From Bradyrhizobium sp. NDS-1 (GTDB taxonomy: Bacteria; Pseudomonadota; Alphaproteobacteria; Rhizobiales; Xanthobacteraceae), in assembly GCF_032918005.1 (NCBI RefSeq), contig NZ_CP136628.1, positions 3,147,501 to 3,211,500 on the forward strand: DNA of 64,000 nucleotides. Direction: 5' to 3'. This document shows positions 59,172 through 64,000 of the stretch, in pieces (the first letter of the stretch is position 1; each line of letters begins with the position of its first letter). A program made the position numbers and the translations under genes. The notes beneath the pieces were generated by a model. It did no database searches, had not been told where the DNA came from, and worked only from the letters and a program-made list of their open reading frames with translations.

Positions 59172-59909
59172 ATGAGCGAGATCGTCACGGCGGGTATTCT
59201 GGTCATTGGCGACGAAATCCTGTCCGGCCGGACCAAGGACAAGAATATCGGCTTCATCGCCGAATACCTGACCAATATCGGCATCGACCTGAAGGAGGTC
59301 CGGGTCGTCTCCGATGACGAGGCCGACATCATCGCGGCCCTGGATGCACTGCGGCATCGCTACACCTACGTCTTCACCACCGGCGGCATTGGGCCGACCC
59401 ATGACGACATCACCGCTGACAGCGTGGCCAAGGCGTTCGGCGTCGGCATCGACCACCACCCGGAAGTCGTCGCCCGCTTCCGCGAGCGCTGGAGCGAGCA
59501 GGACCTCAACGAGGCCCGCCTGCGCATGGCCCGCATTCCCGATGGCGCCGAGCTGATCCAGAGCGCGACCATCCTCGCGCCCGGCTTCAAGATCGGCAAT
59601 GTCATCGTGATGGCGGGCGTGCCCTCGATCATGCAGGCGATGATGGACATCGTCTCGCCGAAGCTGAAGTCGGGTGTGCGCATGCTCTCCGAATCGGTCC
59701 GTGCCAATGCGCGGGAGGGCGACATCGGCAGCCCTTTGCGGGCGATCGCCGCCGCCCATCCCGACACCATCATCGGCAGCTATCCCTTCATGGACGAAGA
59801 GCAGAAGCCCAATACCAATCTCGTGGTGCGCTCGCGCGATGCCGACAAGCTGGCAGCCGCCATGGCGGCGGTGAAGGAAATGCTGGCGGGATTGAACATC
59901 ACCCGCTAG
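59172..59909 (+). CDS. CinA N-terminal-type molybdopterin-binding domain protein
   Basis: 245 residues: TAGILVIGDEILSGRTKDKNIGFIAEYLTNIGIDLKEVRVVSDDEADI (MoCF-like start), VFTTGGIGPTHDDITADSVAKAFG (GGxGPTxDDxT motif) and VIVMAGVPSIMQAMMD. It corresponds to the N-terminal domain of CinA (competence/damage-inducible protein A) without the C-terminal deamidase domain. This type is usually a nicotinamide-nucleotide or ADP-ribose-pyrophosphatase-like enzyme, but no substrate can be assigned. Start at 59172 is given by TTATGAGCG. Confidence 0.88.
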   Translation: MSEIVTAGILVIGDEILSGRTKDKNIGFIAEYLTNIGIDLKEVRVVSDDEADIIAALDALRHRYTYVFTTGGIGPTHDDITADSVAKAFGVGIDHHPEVVARFRERWSEQDLNEARLRMARIPDGAELIQSATILAPGFKIGNVIVMAGVPSIMQAMMDIVSPKLKSGVRMLSESVRANAREGDIGSPLRAIAAAHPDTIIGSYPFMDEEQKPNTNLVVRSRDADKLAAAMAAVKEMLAGLNITR

Positions 59910-59948
59910 CAGAGAAAACTGCCCGGCGACCAATGGCAGGAGACGACA

Positions 59949-60476
59949 ATGGCTGGTGAAGCACCGGAACTGAGCGCACAGGAGCGGGCGGGCAGGGCCT
60001 TTCCGGTCTCCTGGGACCAATTCCACAGGGATTGCCGGGCGCTGACCTGGCGCCTCAACGAGGTCGGTCCGTTCCACGCAGTGATCGCGATCACCCGCGG
60101 TGGCCTCGTGCCGGCGGCGATCGTGGCGCGCGAGCTCGGCGTGCGCGTGATCGATACGGTCTGCATCGCCAGCTACGACCACAACAAGCAGGGCGAGCTC
60201 CAGGTCCTCAAGGGCATTTCCGAGGCGGCGATGAAGCTCGGCGGCGGCACCGGCAAGGGGCTGTTGATCGTCGACGACCTCGTCGACACCGGCAAGACCG
60301 GCAAGCTGGTGCGCGAGATGCTGCCCGATGCGCATTTCGCCACAGTCTACGCCAAGCCGATGGGCCGTCCACTGGTCGACACCTTCATCACCGAAGTGTC
60401 GCAGGACACCTGGATATTCTTCCCCTGGGACACCGCGCTGTCCTATCACCCGCCGCTGCGCGACGGCGCGGCGTGA
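59949..60476 (+). CDS. gpt: Xanthine phosphoribosyltransferase (Gpt)
   Basis: 175 residues: [56 protein letters not shown] and the PRPP-binding [36 protein letters not shown]. The AITRGG and DDLVDTGKT motifs are those of Gpt-type enzymes that convert xanthine (and guanine) to XMP (GMP). The YAKPMGRP segment is typical of Gpt. It is 39 nt after the cinA-like gene and probably co-transcribed with it. A compact family B repeat follows 8 nt after the stop. Confidence 0.92.
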   Translation: MAGEAPELSAQERAGRAFPVSWDQFHRDCRALTWRLNEVGPFHAVIAITRGGLVPAAIVARELGVRVIDTVCIASYDHNKQGELQVLKGISEAAMKLGGGTGKGLLIVDDLVDTGKTGKLVREMLPDAHFATVYAKPMGRPLVDTFITEVSQDTWIFFPWDTALSYHPPLRDGAA

Positions 60477-60484
60477 GGGCTGGA

Positions 60485-60565
60485 GTCATTCCGGGACGAT
60501 GCGAAGCATCGAACCCGGAATCTCGAGATTCCGGGTTCGGTCCCGCGGACCGCCCCGGAATGACG
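60485..60565. repeat. Palindromic repeat, family B, compact form
   Basis: Arms GTCATTCCGGGACGATGCG...CGAACCCGG and CCGGGTTCGGTCC...CGCCCCGGAATGAC joined by AATCTCGAGATT. It starts 8 nt after the gpt stop. Confidence 0.94.
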
Positions 60566-60587
60566 TCAGTTTAGCACGGCGCAGCTC

Positions 60588-61205
60588 ATGCCCCTGCAAA
60601 ACCGCGTCACTCCCACCGGCGACATCATCGCCACGCCGCATCGCGGCCTGTTCACCGGCAATCGCGGCATCATCCACGATCCCGCGACGAAGACGCTGAT
60701 GAGGAAGCGCTGGTCGTCGCCGGCGTGGATTACATGCCTGTGTGAATTTCGCGGCTGGCGGCGGCCGGTGATGGCGCGGCGGAGCTGGACCGAGCTGTTC
60801 TTCCTCGACGAGGCCACTGCCTTTGCCGCAGGACACCGGCCCTGCTTCTTCTGCCGGCGCGAGGACGCCAAGAGATTCCGAGCCGCGTGGGAGGCGGGGA
60901 ACGGTGCAAGCGGCATCAGCGCGAAGGCGATGGATGCCGTGCTGCATCGGGAGCGTCTCGATCGCGGTCGCAAGCGCTTGCACCCATTGCCGGTGTCGCT
61001 CGCAGACCTCCCCGACGGCGCAATGGTGCAGCAGGGCCAGGGCAGCTTCCTGGTACTGCAGGGCAGGGCGCTGTTGTGGTCACCGGCGGGTTATAGCGGC
61101 GTCGAACGTCAGCTTGGCGAAGCGGCGTTGCTGACGCCGCCCTCAATTTTGCACGCATTAACCGCCGGCTACACGCCCGTGCTGCATCCAACGGCGCTGC
61201 CTTAG
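60588..61205 (+). CDS. Conserved hypothetical protein with an Ada-like zinc motif
   Basis: 205 residues, soluble. The N-terminus has DIIATPHRGLFTGNRGIIHDP; FFLDEATAFAAGHRPCFFCRREDAKRFRAAW around 70-100 has a CxxC pair resembling the zinc-binding GYRPCKRC-type motif of Ada or DNA-binding proteins; GSFLVLQGRALLWSPAGY follows. I do not know the family name. It may be a conserved rhizobial protein. It is downstream of a compact family B repeat and convergent with the methionine-synthase gene (11 nt apart). Function unknown. Confidence 0.75.
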   Translation: MPLQNRVTPTGDIIATPHRGLFTGNRGIIHDPATKTLMRKRWSSPAWITCLCEFRGWRRPVMARRSWTELFFLDEATAFAAGHRPCFFCRREDAKRFRAAWEAGNGASGISAKAMDAVLHRERLDRGRKRLHPLPVSLADLPDGAMVQQGQGSFLVLQGRALLWSPAGYSGVERQLGEAALLTPPSILHALTAGYTPVLHPTALP

Positions 61206-61216
61206 CGCGCCTGCCG

Positions 61217-62239
61217 CTACCCCAGCTTCTCGCGCGCGAGCGCCGCACCCGCGCCGAGCGCCATCAGCTTGGCTTCGGCGATCTCCCGCCGCATCGGCGC
61301 CATGCCGCAATTGGTGGTGGCAATGATGTTGCTCTTGGGCACGAATTTCGACACCGCGTCGATGACCTGAACGACGTCCTCGGCGGTTTCCACAATGTCG
61401 CTGGCGACGTCGATCACGCCGGCCTGCACGATCTTGTTCTTCAGGAGCGCGAGCAGATCGAGCGGCACTTTCGAGTTACGGCATTCGATCGCCACCTGCT
61501 GGATTGGGCTGGCGTCGATCGCCGGAAAGATCTGCTCATACTGTCGCCACTGCGGGCCGAGCGTCTCCTTCCAGTCGGTGTTGGCCTTGATGCCGTAGCC
61601 GTAGCAGATATGCACGGCGGTGGCGCAGGTCAGGCCCAGCGCGGCGCGCTCCAGCGCCTTGATGCCCCAATCGTTGACCTCGTCCATGTAGACGTTGAAG
61701 GCCGGCTCGTCGAACTGAATGAGATCGACGCCATCGGCCTGCAAGGCCTTGGCCTCCTCGTTGAGCAGCTCGGCGAAGGCAAACGCCATCTTCACGCGGT
61801 CGCCATAGTAGCGGTCGGCAATGGTGTCGATGATGGTCATGGGGCCGGGCAGCGTGAACTTCAGCTTCTTCCTGGTGTGCGTGCGCGCCACGCGCGCCTC
61901 GAAGGCGTGGACGCGTTCCTTGAGTCGGAGCGGCGCGACCACCTGCGGCACCATCGCCTTGTAGCGATCCTTGCGGATACCCATCTCGACCTTGTGGGCG
62001 AAGTCGATGCCGTCGATCTTCTCCAGGAAGCCGTGGACGAAATGCTGCCGGGCCTGCTCGCCCTCGGTAAGGATGTCGATGCCGGCGTCCTCCTGGATCT
62101 TGACCCAGATCAGCGTCGCGTCGCGCTTGGCGCGGAGAAGTTCCTCGCCTTGCGACTTCCAGGGCGCCCAGAGCATGTTGGGCTCGGCCAGCCATTCCGG
62201 CTTCGGCAGGGAGCCGGCGATCGTGGTTGGAAACAGCAT
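61217..62239 (-). CDS. Core-MetE-type cobalamin-independent methionine synthase
   Basis: 340 residues, corresponding to the catalytic (C-terminal) half of MetE: AGSLPKPEWL near the start, LIQFDEPAF (173-181), and the zinc ligands His210 and Cys212 (VHICYGYG), Glu252 (IECRN) and Cys311 (TTNCGMAPM). It transfers a methyl group to homocysteine. The N-terminal half of classical MetE is missing, as in the short core-MetE family known from many bacteria, which need other methyl donors or partner proteins. No MesX-like partner gene is obvious nearby. Start at 62239 (MLFPTTIAGS). Confidence 0.88.
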   Translation of the reverse strand: MLFPTTIAGSLPKPEWLAEPNMLWAPWKSQGEELLRAKRDATLIWVKIQEDAGIDILTEGEQARQHFVHGFLEKIDGIDFAHKVEMGIRKDRYKAMVPQVVAPLRLKERVHAFEARVARTHTRKKLKFTLPGPMTIIDTIADRYYGDRVKMAFAFAELLNEEAKALQADGVDLIQFDEPAFNVYMDEVNDWGIKALERAALGLTCATAVHICYGYGIKANTDWKETLGPQWRQYEQIFPAIDASPIQQVAIECRNSKVPLDLLALLKNKIVQAGVIDVASDIVETAEDVVQVIDAVSKFVPKSNIIATTNCGMAPMRREIAEAKLMALGAGAALAREKLG

Positions 62240-62357
62240 GGCGGCCCTCCCGGCAGGTTGTGTTGCGCCTCTTCCTGCCATGTCCTAACGTCGAGGTACA
62301 GAACAACGAAAGTCGCTCTCTATTTCGGCGGCGACAGGGAATGCCAAGGGAAAGGTC

Positions 62358-63059
62358 ATGATCGACCTCTATTACGCGCCGACGCCGAACGGCTGGAAAA
62401 TCTCGATCATGCTGGAGGAACTCGGGCTCCCCTACACCGTGAAGCCCGTCAACATCCGCACCGGTCAGCAGTTCAGCCCCGAATTTCTGGCGGTCTCCCC
62501 GAACAATCGCATCCCCGCGATCGTCGATCACGCTCCCGCCGACGGCGGTGAACCGTTCTCGGCCTTCGAAACCGGCGCGATCCTGATTTATCTGGCGGAG
62601 AAGACCGGCCGATTGTTGCCCGCCGACTTGCGCGGCCGTTCCATCACCATCCAGTGGGTGATGTGGCAGATGGCCGGCCTCGGACCGATGCTCGGCCAGC
62701 ATGGCCATTTCGCGCTCTATGCGGCGGAGAAGATTCCCTATGCGATCCAGCGCTACCGCGACGAGGCGGCCCGGCTGTACGGGGTGCTCGACAGGCAGTT
62801 GGAGAACACCGGTGCCTATGTCGCCGGCGATTATTCCATCGCCGACATCGCCTGCTTCCCCTGGACCATGACGCACAAGGCGCAGGGCTTTACACTGGAC
62901 GATTATCCGAACGTCAAGCGCTGGTATGCCGAGGTCCGCGCCCGGCCGCAGGTGCAGGCGGGGCTTGCGATCGGCAAATTCGTGAAAGAGCCGTTCGACG
63001 AGGAATCACGCAAGATCATGTTCGGCCAGAGGGCTAAGGAAGTGCTGGGGCGGAAGTAG
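62358..63059 (+). CDS. Glutathione S-transferase (Nu/YfcG-like)
   Basis: 233 residues: MIDLYYAPTPNGWKISIMLEELGLPYTVKPVNIRTGQQFSPEFLAVSPNNRIPAIVD (the TPNGWK start and NNRIPAIVD cis-Pro site of Ure2-like GSTs), FSAFETGAILIYLAEKTGRL, and a C-domain with YVAGDYSIADIACFPW. In YfcG-type enzymes a Thr/Asn at the TPN motif replaces the usual catalytic Tyr. It probably reduces disulfides with glutathione. The ATG lies after AAGGTC. A family B repeat follows the stop. Confidence 0.9.
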   Translation: MIDLYYAPTPNGWKISIMLEELGLPYTVKPVNIRTGQQFSPEFLAVSPNNRIPAIVDHAPADGGEPFSAFETGAILIYLAEKTGRLLPADLRGRSITIQWVMWQMAGLGPMLGQHGHFALYAAEKIPYAIQRYRDEAARLYGVLDRQLENTGAYVAGDYSIADIACFPWTMTHKAQGFTLDDYPNVKRWYAEVRARPQVQAGLAIGKFVKEPFDEESRKIMFGQRAKEVLGRK

Positions 63060-63064
63060 GCACC

Positions 63065-63190
63065 GTCATTCCGGGGCGCGACGAAGTCGCGAGCTACGGT
63101 GCGCAATTGCGCACCTGAGAATCCATCGGGCCGCGGAACGAGAGGCGAAATGGATTCCGGGCCTGCGCCTTCGGCGCATCCCGGAATGAC
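63065..63190. repeat. Palindromic repeat, family B, with an internal 18-bp palindrome
   Basis: Left arm GTCATTCCGGGGCGCGACG..., inner GAATCCAT, right arm ATGGATTCCGGGCCTGCG...GCATCCCGGAATGAC. The left arm is interrupted after CGAGC by an extra stretch that contains the perfect 18-bp palindrome GGTGCGCAATTGCGCACC (63098-63115). Starts 5 nt after the GST stop and ends 17 nt before the next gene. Confidence 0.92.
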
Positions 63191-63207
63191 AGACATGAGG
63201 AACCACC

Positions 63208-63816
63208 ATGATCGAATTCTTCTTCGACTGTTCAAGCCCCTGGACCTATCTCGCCTTCCACAACATCCAGCCGCTCGCGAAGGAGCTCGGTGCGGAAATC
63301 GTCTGGCGGCCGATCCTGGTCGGCGGCATCTTCAATACGGTCAATCCGAGCGTCTACGCCCAGCGCGAGACGCCGGTGCCGCTGAAGGCGCGCTACATGA
63401 AGAAGGACCTCGCCGACTGGGCACGCTCGGCAGGCCTCGCGATCAAGATGCCGCCGACGGTGTTTCCCGTGAACAGCGTCAAGGCGATGCGTGGCAGCAT
63501 CTGGCTGGGTGCGGACATGGTGCCGTTCGCAACGGCGGTGTTCGAGGCCTATTGGGGCGCGGACAAGGACATCTCGCAGGATGCGGTGCTGGCTGAGATC
63601 TGCAGCAAAGTCGGCGTCGACCAGCAAAAGTTCTTCGCGGGCATTTCGCAGCAGGGCATCAAGGATCAGCTCAAGGCGAACACGGAAGAGGTCGTCGCTC
63701 GCGGCGGCTTCGGCTCACCGACGATCTTCGTGAACAAGACCGACATGTATTTCGGCAACGACCGTCTGCCGCTGATCCGCGAGGCGCTGCTGCGCAGCAA
63801 GGCGAGCGCGGCCTGA
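63208..63816 (+). CDS. DsbA-family 2-hydroxychromene-2-carboxylate isomerase-like protein
   Basis: 202 residues with the thioredoxin-like DsbA/kappa-GST fold: MIEFFFDCSSPWTYLAFHNIQPLAKELGAEIVWRPILVGGIFN (the SSPWTYLA segment with the catalytic Ser), WARSAGLAIKMPPTVFPVNSVKAMRG and GGFGSPTIFVNKTDMYFGNDRL. This is the HCCA isomerase family, glutathione-dependent in aromatic degradation, but many members have unknown substrates. Its stop codon overlaps the start of the following dehydrogenase (TGATG), so the two are co-translated. Confidence 0.88.
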   Translation: MIEFFFDCSSPWTYLAFHNIQPLAKELGAEIVWRPILVGGIFNTVNPSVYAQRETPVPLKARYMKKDLADWARSAGLAIKMPPTVFPVNSVKAMRGSIWLGADMVPFATAVFEAYWGADKDISQDAVLAEICSKVGVDQQKFFAGISQQGIKDQLKANTEEVVARGGFGSPTIFVNKTDMYFGNDRLPLIREALLRSKASAA

Positions 63817-64000
63817 TGGTGCGCGCCGTCGTCTGCCGCTCGCTCGGCGAGCCCGAAAAATTGCGGTTGGAGCAGTTTCCGTCGCGCGCGCTGAAGCCGG
63901 GCGAGGTGCGCGTGGCGATCCGCGCTGCCGGGCTGAATTTCCCTGACGTGCTGATGGCCGCCGGCGAATATCAGCTCAAGCCGGAACTGCCGTTCACACC
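63816..64000 (+). CDS. NADPH:quinone oxidoreductase-type dehydrogenase, 5' part only
   Basis: The first 61 residues are visible: MVRAVVCRSLGEPEKLRLEQFPSRALKPGEVRVAIRAAGLNFPDVLMAAGEYQLKPELPFTP. The GLNFPDVLMAAGEYQ segment is characteristic of zinc-free quinone oxidoreductases (QOR) in the medium-chain dehydrogenase family. The ATG overlaps the previous stop by 1 nt. The rest of the gene lies beyond the window. Confidence 0.87.
   Translation, partial: MVRAVVCRSLGEPEKLRLEQFPSRALKPGEVRVAIRAAGLNFPDVLMAAGEYQLKPELPFT

Noticed and set aside
57624..60449. Long open frames opposite the ATP-grasp gene (plus strand) and opposite cinA-like/gpt (minus strand)
   Set aside because: Both are shadows of well-supported genes; no ribosome-binding site or domain.

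Overview
The window looks like a chromosomal segment of a Bradyrhizobium-type alphaproteobacterium (Rhizobiales). The reasons are high GC, GTG/TTG starts, beta-ketoadipate (pca) and carbon-monoxide-dehydrogenase-like (cox) genes side by side, a usg gene, a full liv-type ABC operon, a groESL operon, an Anbu/ATP-grasp/alpha-E/transglutaminase cluster, and many short palindromic repeats of several families. Most of it is core or slowly changing chromosome. I see no phage, IS transposase, integron or CRISPR array.

Layout. 1-732: the 5' end of a livH-type permease (minus strand) and a tiny Gln/Gly/Pro-rich gene with a strong terminator. 853-4010: a membrane protein, then pcaB-pcaD-pcaC (minus strand; protocatechuate branch). 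4181-11051: coxG-coxS-coxM-coxD-coxE, a two-piece xdhC and a MoeA-like/MocA fusion; the molybdenum large subunit coxL is absent. 11263-14553: small exported and DUF proteins, an alcohol dehydrogenase with a FixK/FNR-type promoter, and an ArsR/SRPBCC/GFA group. 14629-18224: a TetR-controlled efflux operon (adaptor, ATPase, permease). 18254-28213: two class III cyclases (one with FecR), phzF-like, DUF488/DUF72, and a polyprenyl-phosphate glycosyltransferase plus GT39 pair. 28782-31675: a DUF2778 envelope protein, an SDR and an RpiR regulator. 31731-38714: a divergent liv-type operon ending in a signature-less ABC protein and an aldehyde dehydrogenase. 38721-41372: a GST, a cysteine hydrolase and a LysR regulator.

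41441-43199 is the least ordinary region: a good promoter, two tRNA-like but non-canonical RNA segments, a hairpin and then a long slipin (SPFH) gene. This resembles the slipin/RtcB/tRNA-like RNA-repair loci known from other bacteria, but without RtcB here. It is followed by lepB, a GIY-YIG nuclease gene lying between arms of a palindromic repeat, a decayed second GIY-YIG copy, and groESL under a degenerate CIRCE. 47145-53118: usg, a TPR-GT41 glycosyltransferase, a cupin, a nucleoside transporter and an MFS transporter. 53359-58892: an SDR and the Anbu peptidase/AhpD-like/transglutaminase/alpha-E/circularly permuted ATP-grasp cluster. 59172-64000: a CinA-like protein, xanthine phosphoribosyltransferase, a hypothetical protein, a core-MetE methionine synthase, a GST, a DsbA-like isomerase and a truncated quinone oxidoreductase.

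Two cross-window patterns stand out. (1) At least four families of palindromic repeats occur, and every copy I found begins within about 0-25 nt downstream of a stop codon, never inside a gene. (2) One family has a long form whose arms enclose a GIY-YIG nuclease gene, which suggests a candidate mobilising enzyme for the short forms.
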